Source: Legionellaceae bacterium (lineage in GTDB: Bacteria > Pseudomonadota > Gammaproteobacteria > Legionellales > Legionellaceae). From it: a stretch of DNA of 64,000 nt. Of the stretch, positions 37,636-48,591 are shown in pieces. The translations under genes were made by a program, and so were the position numbers. Within the stretch, counting starts at the first letter, position 1; each line of letters begins with the position of its first letter. The notes beneath the pieces are model-generated. The model did no database searches. It worked only from the letters and a program-made list of their open reading frames with translations, and was not told where the DNA came from. The stretch lies in the NCBI GenBank assembly GCA_020831865.1, contig JAFIFT010000021.1, forward strand, positions 18,063 through 82,062, given 5' to 3'.

Positions 37636-40600
37636 ATGCCTTTTTTTGATGATCACCGCGCTGAATCCAGAAGCACAACATTAATTAGCCGTATGGTAGC
37701 CCTTTCCCAAGCGGTGAAAGAAGGCACCATATCAGAAAAAGAAATGGAAACCATTAGCAAGCAATCAACCCCATCTTTAGAAAGCAAATGGGAAGGGCTG
37801 GTAAAGGGTGACATTGATATCACTATTTCACCTAATGATGCCCTAAAAAAATTATATGATGTCATAAAAAAAGCCCCCACGCTGTCGATACAAGATGCTT
37901 CTCCCTTGATAGCGGGACTCAAGCGTTTTGATATGGAACACGGTGATTATCTACCATTGACCCCTCTGGCAACAAAGAATGATCAAACCCTTGCCGTAAG
38001 CCTCAATGATTTAGCAACATTTTACAATGTGTTTATCAAACACATGAGTTACAAAATAGAACATGGGGAACTGGGTGATCTGTATGCACTCAACTTTGAT
38101 GCTCTGGAAGCAAGAACGGATTGGTTGCGATGGCAAAGTACTCGACCAACCCATGTTCGTTTTGATCCGGCTAAAATTGAGCATCCAGGTCTTTTTGAAA
38201 AATTTCTGGCGGGTCAGATAAAGAGAGATGAATGGCTTTCTGATCTGGATATTCGACGTGAGTTAACTCTACTGGGGCTAGAAAAACTCGTGCATATTGT
38301 CCCTTTTAAAGCAGATGATATCGGATTGGCTCTGCATTTTGAAAGACAGAAGCATGAACTGGACGATCCGAAAGAACCCTATGCGATCCCTTTAATCGTG
38401 AACCTGGGCGAAGATGGCCACAGCCGCATTGATTCTCGAGGAGTGCACTGGACACGAATACTGGTTACCGTTGATCCCAGGAATATTCCACCCAGTATTG
38501 ACATGAATTACAATGATGAATTGTTTCTACCCGAAAGCAGCAAAAAGGAAATTAATCAAGTTCTAAAAGAGGCAATAAAGTATCGGACAGAGCTTGGTGG
38601 GTATTCCGAAGACGAGAATTTTAAAATTTATCAAGCTTATCCGGAGTGTGATCATCCAACAATTACTATTACGGGTTCCGGTGAGCAAAGAGATGGATTC
38701 ACATGCGGCTACCGCACGTTAAAAGGGACACTGCAGGATCTCATCCAAAATCAGGTGGTTGAACCAGAAGAGAAAGAGGATTATCAAAAATTCTTGAATT
38801 GCAATGACACCAAGAGTCTGCGTAACTTCGTGTACCGTTCTTTATTAGGACACCAACGAATTTCGAATGAGACAAAAGACGTGCTGCAACAGTATGTTCC
38901 TGAACGCATGTTCAAAGAAAGCCTTGAAAAAGAACAGTTTATTGTAAATCCCACCCTGGTGGAAGGACAATTACTCGCGTTCTCTAAACCCACAGCGAAA
39001 AAAGAAGGAAAAAAAGGAAAGTTCACCGGCGAGCAATTGCAGGCATTGGAAACGTTAGTAGAACAGAATAAAAAAATCGTTGCCTTAGGTGAAGTTGAGA
39101 TAATCAAACAGATCACTAGCTCTAAAGATGATCCTCTTGAATTAAATTTACAAAACATTCTTGATGCTGTAACCGTACATGAGAAAGATCCTGACTTGAT
39201 ATTGCAGGTTGTTTTTGATCACATTGCTAAAAACAATGATTTGAACAAATTGAGGCTTGCAGGAACGGGGCAACTGGATCAGCAACTTTTACATGAAAAA
39301 ATCGATAGTTTGCCCCTGCGAATTACATTGACTTCAGATGAGCCTAATTTAAAGAGCTATCTGGAGATTGTGAATGCCCGCAATACATTGTTAGATAACA
39401 GGATGATTAAAGTAGCCGAAGGCGCAGACCTTTGGGATTCTTTGTTTGACCATCTCTTGTTTACCCCTCCTGATTATTCGACTGGATCACGATTTGAATG
39501 GATGAATCACTACTTCGAAACGAATTCAAAAGCTGTAGCTGCTTTGGGTGTGGCAGGATTTTCCAAATTATTACACTACATGGCTGCTCATGAAGAGCGT
39601 TTTGTGGACACTGACTTTCCGTTCAAAGAATTCGATATGACGCATATCAATACTATGCATGACGTGAGTGTAAAGGACTCTGGTCTTAGCTTCTTAAGTA
39701 CCCTAAGGGAACATTTACAATCTGAAGCCCCCTTTATTCCCTTCAAACAATTTAATTTTGATATACAGAATTTGGCTACGGTTGATCAGGAGACACTGAT
39801 GACAGAGCTTGCGGGCATTCTGGCAGCCATGCAAGCACCTGGACTTGAAAAACTGATCATAAATACCCAATCGCTCGCCGCATTTCCGGAAAAAACAATA
39901 GACAGGTTAATCGCTCTTATCAAAGAGCAACACTATCCAACCGTTCTTTCCTTTACTGCACCAAAGGAATCTATTAGTCCTACTCTGCAGGAAAAACTGC
40001 AAGAATTGGAGAATGTTGCATTATCTAACCGACGTCAGGGATTGGCTTCTACTACAAGTCCGAGCCCTTCGTCTCCCAAAACTAACGAACCTGTTTTTCT
40101 CGGCAAAATCGGTAAGGCCATTCTGAACACAGAGGGATTGGAGGGATTAAATACTGAAGTTCAGATTCAAGAACAACAGCAACAACAAGTACAACAGCAA
40201 ATACAAACGGCTCTTGATGATGAGGAACTTCCAGAAGAAGATGAGATTAGTGAGGAAGCCTTTACGCCTTATGTCGGAACGGATGAGTTGCTCACCAGAG
40301 AAACCATTAACAAACTGGAATTTTTTGTTTCTCTGCGCCATCCTCATTTGCTCCCTGAACAATGTTGGGACTTGATTACTGGAGTCCATGCCGATGTATT
40401 TAAATACGGCATTAAGAAAATGACGGTTTCCGCAGCCAAAATTTTGATTGAAAATTTGCAAGATGTACAATATGGACTGCATCCCGATAATTTGCCCCGA
40501 GGATTTTCTCTGCAGCAAGACAAAGATGGGGGGGTGGTGCTTTCCTATACGGCCTTTAATCCGGCAATTAATCCAAATGAATCCCCACTGACGATTTCCT

Positions 40601-43600
40601 TCAGCAAGCCAATGGCTCCTAACCAATGGTCCGGTAATTCGTTACAGTTTATGACCCGCAAACAGGCTGAGAGTCTTTATGAAAGTGTCATCGAGCCGAT
40701 GAGAAAGCCACGACCTTCTTTAGAAGACTGCATCCGTGAATTCTTCTTCTTAAAAAATGATAAATTCACTGTAGGCTCCAAGGAGATAGCGTTAACAGAT
40801 TCAGAACACACTAAAATTTTACACGGTATGATTGCTGCAATGACCAGCAACGTGGAAGCCAGCGCTATCCAGAAACAAATGGAAAACATTTTTGGCTCGA
40901 AACTGACGTCATCCAATATTAAAGCACTAAGCGAAGTGCTTTATGAGCAAGGTCCCAATGGTTTATCAACTCTGTTAGAAGACTTGAGTCATATTAAAAC
41001 AATAAAAGGAGAGACGTTTTTTGCAAGTTTCAAGACTTGTTTTATCGACCCCTCCAAGAATCTAAATGAATTGACCACTGACAGCGCTCGTGTCGCGATG
41101 CAGAAATTGTTAACGTTGTCCTCTGCCCAAACTGCCTGGTGGCTCTCATTAACGGAGCAACATACCAGTAATCTTTTGTATCAACCCGAATCTGATCAGA
41201 GTGATTTCACCGTACTCCAGCTCCCTGGAAAACGGTGGGCGAATTTAACGGAACTCACGGAAGGCTTTCTCCATTTTTGCGGCCAACTGGATGACGTGAG
41301 TCCTGGTCTGGCGCTCCCCGAATATTGTCCTTTGACTGATGTCGCCGATATGCAGGTGGCCCTGGATCGTTTGCTAACGACTATTTTACCCAATGCTCTG
41401 GATGTGGATGAACAATTTTACCAAGGATTATCAAGATTGTCTCTTGCCCCCTTGGGACCTTTTTATGCCTCACGTTACGAAGGGTATAAATTGGTTACTC
41501 ATGACATGCTGTTGGATTTGGATAAAAGCTATTCGGATCGCTCAGATTCCCTAAAAAGAGCAAAAGAAAACAAAAGATTTTCTCCAAAGGATTTTTGTTT
41601 CCGATGTGATAAAGCAAACATGGGAGGAAATTTTGCTGACACGAACGTTAATACAGACGATAAAAAGAAATCGATATTTCTGCGCTATATTGCAACTTTT
41701 AATCATCGAGCTCCTTTATCTGCATATCTTGATGCATATCAAAAGCTCTCCCTGGTAAAAAGTCCAGACGCTGATCCCACCAGACAAGTGAATTTACTCA
41801 TGATGATTGCTGTCTTTGGAACTGGAAAACGCGGTAAGCATTTCAAAGAAGAAGATATAAAACGTCTTCTAGAGTGGAATAATACATTCGACCCGGATCA
41901 GCACCCAACAGAATACCGGAATATTACAAAAATACTCACTATCTGGCGCGGCTTAAGGATGCAACCTATTCGCCCTAGTATTACAGAGATAATAGATATT
42001 TCCGATCTGGCTCTTAAAACCCAGGATCCGGTTGATTTCATACGCCTGCTACAATCCAACCTTATAGCTTACACTAAGCTTGAGGGCGAAGAAGGTATAA
42101 AATCTGCTGAAAACTACATCGAATCTTTATTAACACTTTCGAAGAACAAGAACGCTCTGGATGCTGGCAATTTTCAAAATATTGTATCCCAGATCGAGGG
42201 GTTAAATAGCTATTTCAGAGATATTAAAGAGGTTACACCAGAAGTTGACTTACCTTCTAAAATAAGATCTGCAACAGCTAAACTTCTGGCAGTATGTCAT
42301 GCAAAAGACATCGATGAGTCGAATACACTGCCATTCGCTAAAGCTTTATACGCGGAAGTAGAAAAATGCGTTAAAACTCATGGGCTTCAAACGACCAGTG
42401 ATTTACTTGAATTGCTGGGTAACATTGATGTGGAAAAATCAACTGATTTACCGTCCCTGAAGGAACTCACTGCGCTTGTCAAAGAAATAGCTGAAAATCC
42501 CAAACCAGAGTATAATGCGCTTGAACAAAAGGTTAAAAGCAAATTGCCTTCAACCTGCGTCATCCAAATGGAAAAGGTTACTGCAAGCCCTGTCGAGCCT
42601 CCAGGTAATTTACATACGATTATTACCAAATATATGGGTGAGATCAGAGCAGAATTAGAGCCCTACAAATCCCAGTTGGGTGAAGAGTTCTATGATACAC
42701 TTGCCACTCCTGAAGGCACAAAAAGTTTATTAGACAGCCTGGATAATATAGGAGACATGAGTGGATTTCTAGGCTCAATTATCCAGGGAAAAATCAAGGA
42801 TGTAATGCTTAAAGTATATGACAGTGTGACCAGGGATGGTATCGCTCGCATTGGTATCAAAGATGAAATAGCCAATAATCGCTTGTCTAAAGTTTTAAAT
42901 CATAAAATAAATCACCGGATTAAAAAAGAAGATGATTTTAAGGAGTTTTGCAAATTATTTGCTGGAGAATTACAGTCCTTTAACCAATTTCTTGGTAATT
43001 TGCAAACTATCCATAAAACATGGCCTGCTGATTTCAGAAGCATTCAGGATGCACTGGATACCAGCACTAAACTTAACGCATTCCCCTTACCCTTACTGGC
43101 TCACACCACCGGGGCACTGGTAAACAATTTTGATAAAAATGCACCTTTCCCGACCGATCTGCTGCGTAAATTCTTAGCGCCGCAGGACGTTAATGAGAAT
43201 ACCCAGGTTGCATTAAAAGGTATTGTTGATGAGATTTTAGATATAGAAAAAACGAGCCATTTTACCAATACTGAGAAAACGTTGCTTTGTGAATTGGGGC
43301 TCCGCTATTGTGACACTGCCGAAGATCCACGTACTGCTCCTAAATATATAAGTAAAATATTAGGGTTAAAGACTACAGACGGTGACTTGTTTATTGCCCG
43401 GCTGAAACTTCTTTCTGCCAGTGACAAAGTCGATAACAAAGCCCAAAAAGAGTTAGATGACGCGTTTAATGTCCTTAAAGAGCTGGACAATCCGGAGCTT
43501 GGTGCAAATGCTGTTGGCTTTTTCACGGAAACAAAGAACCGAGAAAAAGATTTTCTACCCGCCATGACTGAGATTGGCAAGATAGGAGACACACTAAAAC

Positions 43601-46600
43601 GTTCGCTGATTTTGGCCATTACATTGAAAGCCGCGCAACAGAATCCTAAGGAATATAAGGGTGACCTGCTTCGTGAAGTCATCATCAATCTTCATAAACT
43701 TGACCCAAAAATTCTGAAGCAACTGGATGCTTTGTATCGTTCACCCAAGCATCCTGAATTGTCCTCTTTAAACGAGCTGATTTCCAATGATACAAAACCT
43801 CTGGATGAAACAGCCTTAGAAACTTTGCAGGCTGAGTATGATCGTGATTACTGGCTGAAAACGCAGGGAATGGATAGGAACTTTGATTCCAGCCAGCTCG
43901 CCAAGTATCTGAACAATCTTCAGGATATGAATTATGAGCGCCCGTTATTGCTTTCACAACGAGAAGAGCTGCAACGTTGGTTTTTATACATTCATGCCAT
44001 CGGTAACAATAGAGGGATTCCAACACAGCCATGGACGACAGAAGGAGGCGCATGCAAGCCTGTTAAAGAGATGTCGCATGAGGAAATACAAGGCTTGCTA
44101 AAACAGTACCGGAGCCAGTTAAACGATACGAATCTCCCGGAAGAAGAACGTTTAAAGGTACGCCTTGAAACCATTGCCCTATTGCGCGAAGCAATGTATC
44201 GAGGTACTGGTAAGTTCCCAAGGCCCACCCAAATTCTTTATTTATTGACCGCCATGCAGAGCGGCCAGGATTTTATAGCGCAAATTCAGACAGGCCAGGG
44301 TAAGTCAATGACAGCGGGCCTGGCTGCAGCAATGGCAAACATCGAAGGGAAAACGGTAGATATTTGCACAAGCAGCCTATTTTTGGCAAACGAAGGACTG
44401 GAAGAAAATTATAGTTTTTTCAATTATTTGGGAATGAAAGCCAAGCTTATTCATGCTAATTCCGGGAAGGAAGAATATGAAACAGGTGCGATTCATTATT
44501 CCAGCATGTCGGAACTGGCTCTGCATCGCTCCAAAATGCGGTTATTAGGTACAGTATTCCCGGATGATTGTACTTTGATTGCTGATGAAGTTGATTTTTC
44601 AACTTTGGATGATAGTACTCGTTATCGTTATGCAACCGCTCTTGATCCCGTAACCGATCCTTATAAAAGTCCATATACCTGGATATATGAGTCACTGGTA
44701 CAATTTGTTGACACTCAGAATGCATCGAAAAGTGATGAAGACTTTATAGCACAAGCGAAAAGCTGGTTGATAAACTCAGCTAAAACCAGAGAAGCAAAAA
44801 CCCAGCTTAGAGATCTGGAAGAGCAGCCAGAAGTCTATCGAAAACGGCTGGAAACATGGTTGGTTGCTGCAGGTAAAACCAATCAGCTGGTTGAAATGGA
44901 ACAGGTACGTTTCCGCGTTGTCCCTTTAGAACATAAAAAATATGGCTCGGTTTCTAAAGCATGTATTCTAACAGGTGGACGTCCTAATATCCAAGCTGAG
45001 TTCAGTGACTCCATTCAGCAATTTTTGCATGTGCGCCTACGTCAAAGATACCGTAAAGAAATTGATGGAGGCAAGCTTCCTGATTTCCTGGTTGAGCCTG
45101 AAAAAACGTATATTACCACGCTGAATAGTAAAATATTGCTAAATACGTACAAACAGCGCTTTGGGATGAGTGGAACTGCCGGTTCAAGAGTAGAGATTCA
45201 AGAGCAATATGGGAAATATGGGTTTCGGTTTGTAGATATACCGCCTTTCACAGAGTCCCAACGTCAGGATTTAAAACCCATTCTGACAAATCCAAAATAT
45301 GTCACGAACCCGGAGGCAGAAAGTCGTGATCATCTGAATCGTATTGTGAGGGAAACGCTCTATTACTTAAGCAGCCAAAAAACTGGGCTAGCTGGCCCCA
45401 TATTGATTCACTGCGCTGATAAAGCACAAGGAGAGCAAATTTATAATGCCCTGCAAGACGCCATGAATAAAAATTCCCCAAAATATCAATCCAAGTTTCA
45501 AGGCTTGCCTCAAGGAATCCAGCGCTTTTACAGTAGTGAGAAAACCTCTCCTGAAGCGAGGAATAAAGAAGAAATCGACGTTAAGGACAAGGCTGGCGAG
45601 AATGGAATGATCACCATTTCGACGGTATTTGGTCGGGGAACCGATATTAAACCAAAACATGACAATGGCTTGTATACAATAGATACCTTTGTTGATACCG
45701 ACCCATATTCTTCTGAAGACCTGGAGCGAGCCAAACGCCAAAAAATTGGTCGTGCTGGACGTGCTGGCCAAGTAGGTTTTACACGATTGATTGTTCGTCG
45801 TAGTGAGTTTTCAGATATTTACACTCCCAAACAAGTGCACAAAATTCCAGAAACTTTAGAAGGTCTTGATCACGCTATTTCTGAATTAAATCGGGTACGT
45901 AATGAAAAACGAGTAGTAGAGCGCCAGTTGCGTGAATCATTTGATGATGTGAAAGACATTATTTACCAAGAATTTTTCAAATTCATTCAAGTCATTAACT
46001 CAAATCATTCTGATGCTCCCAAAAGAGCAATTCGTGATACATTGACCAAACAATGGAATCTTGTATTAAGCCGTATTGATGACCGTTGGGAAACATTGCA
46101 GCATGATCCTGAATTTAAAGGGAACATGGTTAGGCAGTTGGAAGAAATCGCAGAATTTGCATGCCAGCAATGGAATGAACAGGCTAAAGACAATGGTGCT
46201 TTGCGAACTGTGGTAAAAACATGGGCTGAGTACAATAAACTGAGTGGGCTGGAACTTCCCCCAATAACCCCGCTTGATTCTCTCGATCTGGTAGAAACTA
46301 TCAGAGACAAAAAACCTCACCTGGAACGCTATTATGTAAAAAGAAGCCAGCAATATGGTCAAGTGGATCCCTCCGTTTCCGAGGCTGCTGTCTACAGCGA
46401 TTTTATATCGACCTCTAAATTCACTACGATGCGAGGCGTGGAAAATGACGCAAGAGCTGAGGCAACCAATGCGTTTATCCTGAGTAAAATCCAATGGTTA
46501 AGTACTGAGGCTCATCAGAAAAAATTAAGGGACAAATTTAACATAACTCGGGATGATGCGTCTGAAAAGAATGTCAAAGAAATAATGGGGGCAGTGCTGT

Positions 46601-48168
46601 ATTTAAGGTACAAAGCTTATCGGGATGGCAATCCTGTTGCCCATGCGCGTTTAAGTCACGAGTGCCACAAATTTGAACAAAAAATGATCTGGAGTAAGAA
46701 CCATACTCTGATTAGTGCTGTTGTTGACGCTCAAAAGGAACATTTTAACGCCTTGACGCATCACCGTGGTGAACATGAATCTCAAAAAGTGAAGTATCTG
46801 AGTACTCTTATGACTGAAGGACGCAGATTGCTTCCGGAACAGACGTCCCAATGGAAGAAAGACAGTTTTACAACATGGTGGAATGGAAGTAATCAACAGC
46901 CCGGCATAAAAACCCAGGCTGAAGACTGGTTAAATGCTTATAAAGACAAATGGTGGACCCGAGGTTACGTCAGTTCGGATCGCAAAACAGTGGTTACTGA
47001 TCTGCTTGGTAAGTTAAAAAACGATCAAAGCCCTCAAGCAATTTTAAGGGTTATTGCCGAAGCTCGCGGGGATTTGCTTAATAAAGATATAGAAAAATCC
47101 CGTTCTTTGAAAAGTAGCGTTCACGGTCGTTTATATCGATATCTGAATGAACTGGAGCTTAAAGTTCAGGCAGCAATGTCCCCTGCGGAGCTGGATGCCC
47201 ATACTGAAGAGACCTTAAATAAGGTCAAAGACTTTTTGCAGAAAGCCGCTTCCTTAGGCATTAAGACAAAAGAAATGCGCGAAATTACTGGTATACTCGA
47301 CAATAAAATAACAACACCACAAGAAAAATATAAGGCTTTGTCCGTATTCTTTAGTAACATTTTATCAATGGGTAAACCTGAAGAAGTCAAAAATGATAAT
47401 TGGGAGGCATTCCAAACCTATTGCGAACAAACAAAATTACAAATGGTGCACTATTTTGCTCAATGCGAAAAAAATCACTCCTTCAATGAACAACGATCCG
47501 TACAAGTATATCAAGCGGCCTCGGAAGCAGCTTCAGCACATTTTCAACACGTAATGGATTGGGATGTTCCACCGAAATTAAATCTTGCAACCAATGAAAA
47601 ATTTCATTATCGAGACAAGAGTATCCTGTTTGAAATAAAAGATTACTCTTTGATTAATAGAGGCATTCACTCACCGTTATTCCTGAAAGTCAATCAAGCA
47701 GACACTTATAGAGAACTATTGTCCTCCCTGGAAAAATCTATTGTTGAAAACTCTCCGGATGACACCCGGCTCCTGTTCAAGACAGTTACTCTTGATAAAA
47801 GCGATCGCTATGAAGATGAAGGTTTTAAATTATCAGTTAAAATGATGATTGATGGTGTTCCTGCTCAAATCGATTATGACATCAATATGAACACGGGAGC
47901 AATGTATTGTAATGATCAACAACTACAAGAACTTGATAAGCCACGCTCTCAAGAACCCAAGTTAGGAAAATTTACACTGGATAAAAAGCTTGAAGAATTA
48001 CAGCATGCTGTGTCTGAATTAGTTCAGTACGGCGACAGTTTAACCAAGGAAACCAAATTACACATGAGAGTGAACACCCTTACTGAGCAATTTAAACAGA
48101 AATTGGATAGTCTAAAGAAAGATGAAAGTGAAACACAAGCGTTGCAAAACAGCAAAAATAAAATGTGA
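37636..48168 (+). CDS. Giant CE-clan protease / SecA-like ATPase protein
   Basis: About 3,510 residues from the ATG at 37636 (MPFFDDHRAES; AGAGA five bases upstream); a GTG at 37594 would add 14. No signal peptide or membrane helix. Residues 260-360 show a CE-clan (Ulp1/ElaD) active site in order: H271-W272, D289 eighteen residues later, Q351 and C357 in QRDGFTCG, matching the H-D-Q-C order and near-identical spacing of yeast Ulp1. A long, mostly helical middle includes a Gln-rich linker near 843-860. Residues about 2,190-2,760 are SecA-like: Walker A TGQGKS (K2223), DEVD (2317-2320), FGMSGTAGS, FGRGTD (to D2670), QKIGRAGRAGQ (from 2702). The tail is helical and ends in a Glu-rich stretch. 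CE proteases in pathogens remove ubiquitin-like tags or acetylate; the ATPase could remodel the target. I know of no described protein of this architecture. Not housekeeping SecA: too large and no zinc tail. Confidence 0.8.
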   Translation: MPFFDDHRAESRSTTLISRMVALSQAVKEGTISEKEMETISKQSTPSLESKWEGLVKGDIDITISPNDALKKLYDVIKKAPTLSIQDASPLIAGLKRFDMEHGDYLPLTPLATKNDQTLAVSLNDLATFYNVFIKHMSYKIEHGELGDLYALNFDALEARTDWLRWQSTRPTHVRFDPAKIEHPGLFEKFLAGQIKRDEWLSDLDIRRELTLLGLEKLVHIVPFKADDIGLALHFERQKHELDDPKEPYAIPLIVNLGEDGHSRIDSRGVHWTRILVTVDPRNIPPSIDMNYNDELFLPESSKKEINQVLKEAIKYRTELGGYSEDENFKIYQAYPECDHPTITITGSGEQRDGFTCGYRTLKGTLQDLIQNQVVEPEEKEDYQKFLNCNDTKSLRNFVYRSLLGHQRISNETKDVLQQYVPERMFKESLEKEQFIVNPTLVEGQLLAFSKPTAKKEGKKGKFTGEQLQALETLVEQNKKIVALGEVEIIKQITSSKDDPLELNLQNILDAVTVHEKDPDLILQVVFDHIAKNNDLNKLRLAGTGQLDQQLLHEKIDSLPLRITLTSDEPNLKSYLEIVNARNTLLDNRMIKVAEGADLWDSLFDHLLFTPPDYSTGSRFEWMNHYFETNSKAVAALGVAGFSKLLHYMAAHEERFVDTDFPFKEFDMTHINTMHDVSVKDSGLSFLSTLREHLQSEAPFIPFKQFNFDIQNLATVDQETLMTELAGILAAMQAPGLEKLIINTQSLAAFPEKTIDRLIALIKEQHYPTVLSFTAPKESISPTLQEKLQELENVALSNRRQGLASTTSPSPSSPKTNEPVFLGKIGKAILNTEGLEGLNTEVQIQEQQQQQVQQQIQTALDDEELPEEDEISEEAFTPYVGTDELLTRETINKLEFFVSLRHPHLLPEQCWDLITGVHADVFKYGIKKMTVSAAKILIENLQDVQYGLHPDNLPRGFSLQQDKDGGVVLSYTAFNPAINPNESPLTISFSKPMAPNQWSGNSLQFMTRKQAESLYESVIEPMRKPRPSLEDCIREFFFLKNDKFTVGSKEIALTDSEHTKILHGMIAAMTSNVEASAIQKQMENIFGSKLTSSNIKALSEVLYEQGPNGLSTLLEDLSHIKTIKGETFFASFKTCFIDPSKNLNELTTDSARVAMQKLLTLSSAQTAWWLSLTEQHTSNLLYQPESDQSDFTVLQLPGKRWANLTELTEGFLHFCGQLDDVSPGLALPEYCPLTDVADMQVALDRLLTTILPNALDVDEQFYQGLSRLSLAPLGPFYASRYEGYKLVTHDMLLDLDKSYSDRSDSLKRAKENKRFSPKDFCFRCDKANMGGNFADTNVNTDDKKKSIFLRYIATFNHRAPLSAYLDAYQKLSLVKSPDADPTRQVNLLMMIAVFGTGKRGKHFKEEDIKRLLEWNNTFDPDQHPTEYRNITKILTIWRGLRMQPIRPSITEIIDISDLALKTQDPVDFIRLLQSNLIAYTKLEGEEGIKSAENYIESLLTLSKNKNALDAGNFQNIVSQIEGLNSYFRDIKEVTPEVDLPSKIRSATAKLLAVCHAKDIDESNTLPFAKALYAEVEKCVKTHGLQTTSDLLELLGNIDVEKSTDLPSLKELTALVKEIAENPKPEYNALEQKVKSKLPSTCVIQMEKVTASPVEPPGNLHTIITKYMGEIRAELEPYKSQLGEEFYDTLATPEGTKSLLDSLDNIGDMSGFLGSIIQGKIKDVMLKVYDSVTRDGIARIGIKDEIANNRLSKVLNHKINHRIKKEDDFKEFCKLFAGELQSFNQFLGNLQTIHKTWPADFRSIQDALDTSTKLNAFPLPLLAHTTGALVNNFDKNAPFPTDLLRKFLAPQDVNENTQVALKGIVDEILDIEKTSHFTNTEKTLLCELGLRYCDTAEDPRTAPKYISKILGLKTTDGDLFIARLKLLSASDKVDNKAQKELDDAFNVLKELDNPELGANAVGFFTETKNREKDFLPAMTEIGKIGDTLKRSLILAITLKAAQQNPKEYKGDLLREVIINLHKLDPKILKQLDALYRSPKHPELSSLNELISNDTKPLDETALETLQAEYDRDYWLKTQGMDRNFDSSQLAKYLNNLQDMNYERPLLLSQREELQRWFLYIHAIGNNRGIPTQPWTTEGGACKPVKEMSHEEIQGLLKQYRSQLNDTNLPEEERLKVRLETIALLREAMYRGTGKFPRPTQILYLLTAMQSGQDFIAQIQTGQGKSMTAGLAAAMANIEGKTVDICTSSLFLANEGLEENYSFFNYLGMKAKLIHANSGKEEYETGAIHYSSMSELALHRSKMRLLGTVFPDDCTLIADEVDFSTLDDSTRYRYATALDPVTDPYKSPYTWIYESLVQFVDTQNASKSDEDFIAQAKSWLINSAKTREAKTQLRDLEEQPEVYRKRLETWLVAAGKTNQLVEMEQVRFRVVPLEHKKYGSVSKACILTGGRPNIQAEFSDSIQQFLHVRLRQRYRKEIDGGKLPDFLVEPEKTYITTLNSKILLNTYKQRFGMSGTAGSRVEIQEQYGKYGFRFVDIPPFTESQRQDLKPILTNPKYVTNPEAESRDHLNRIVRETLYYLSSQKTGLAGPILIHCADKAQGEQIYNALQDAMNKNSPKYQSKFQGLPQGIQRFYSSEKTSPEARNKEEIDVKDKAGENGMITISTVFGRGTDIKPKHDNGLYTIDTFVDTDPYSSEDLERAKRQKIGRAGRAGQVGFTRLIVRRSEFSDIYTPKQVHKIPETLEGLDHAISELNRVRNEKRVVERQLRESFDDVKDIIYQEFFKFIQVINSNHSDAPKRAIRDTLTKQWNLVLSRIDDRWETLQHDPEFKGNMVRQLEEIAEFACQQWNEQAKDNGALRTVVKTWAEYNKLSGLELPPITPLDSLDLVETIRDKKPHLERYYVKRSQQYGQVDPSVSEAAVYSDFISTSKFTTMRGVENDARAEATNAFILSKIQWLSTEAHQKKLRDKFNITRDDASEKNVKEIMGAVLYLRYKAYRDGNPVAHARLSHECHKFEQKMIWSKNHTLISAVVDAQKEHFNALTHHRGEHESQKVKYLSTLMTEGRRLLPEQTSQWKKDSFTTWWNGSNQQPGIKTQAEDWLNAYKDKWWTRGYVSSDRKTVVTDLLGKLKNDQSPQAILRVIAEARGDLLNKDIEKSRSLKSSVHGRLYRYLNELELKVQAAMSPAELDAHTEETLNKVKDFLQKAASLGIKTKEMREITGILDNKITTPQEKYKALSVFFSNILSMGKPEEVKNDNWEAFQTYCEQTKLQMVHYFAQCEKNHSFNEQRSVQVYQAASEAASAHFQHVMDWDVPPKLNLATNEKFHYRDKSILFEIKDYSLINRGIHSPLFLKVNQADTYRELLSSLEKSIVENSPDDTRLLFKTVTLDKSDRYEDEGFKLSVKMMIDGVPAQIDYDINMNTGAMYCNDQQLQELDKPRSQEPKLGKFTLDKKLEELQHAVSELVQYGDSLTKETKLHMRVNTLTEQFKQKLDSLKKDESETQALQNSKNKM

Positions 48169-48234
48169 TAAATAATATGTTGTTACGATTTATGATACAA
48201 TGCGTGAGTTTCAGCCAACTTATAGGGGAAAAAA

Positions 48235-48573
48235 ATGGTCAGGGGTAAATACGAGAAGCTGCTGGAACAGCAAAGTAAATGGCAAGGATTCATTTATGAA
48301 GCAGAACGAACGCAGAAAAAGACGCTTGAGAATATGATTGAATTAAGGGAAGAATTACGTTCTTTGGCTCGATTAAAAGTGAAATATCCTGAAAGCCATA
48401 AAGTTATTGAACGCATGAATACATGCGATAAACTGTTAAAACAATATGTTGAGACCCTTAATGTCATGAAGGAAAAGTTGGCTGAATTCAAAAAACAAAA
48501 AGATGATCTTGAACGCTTTATTACACAATATAATGAATCAACCATATCGGAATCAACCCGCCTAAAACTTTAA
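48235..48573 (+). CDS. Small coiled-coil protein behind the giant gene
   Basis: 112 residues, almost wholly coiled coil with heptads from about 15 to 100, charged and without membrane segments (YEKLLEQQSKWQGFIYEAER at the start). It begins 66 bases after the giant's stop on the same strand, with GGGG just before the ATG. It may be a chaperone or subunit of the giant; that is position-based inference. No family recognised. Confidence 0.65.
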   Translation: MVRGKYEKLLEQQSKWQGFIYEAERTQKKTLENMIELREELRSLARLKVKYPESHKVIERMNTCDKLLKQYVETLNVMKEKLAEFKKQKDDLERFITQYNESTISESTRLKL

Positions 48574-48591
48574 GCCTGATTTTATAGAAAC

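Noticed and set aside
40141..40215. CAA/CAG-rich stretch as a microsatellite or CRISPR
   Set aside because: It encodes a Gln-rich linker in frame in the giant gene; there is no repeat-spacer order.
37636..48168. Giant gene as the housekeeping secA
   Set aside because: It is about four times too long, has a protease-like N-terminus and lacks the SecA C-terminal zinc motif.
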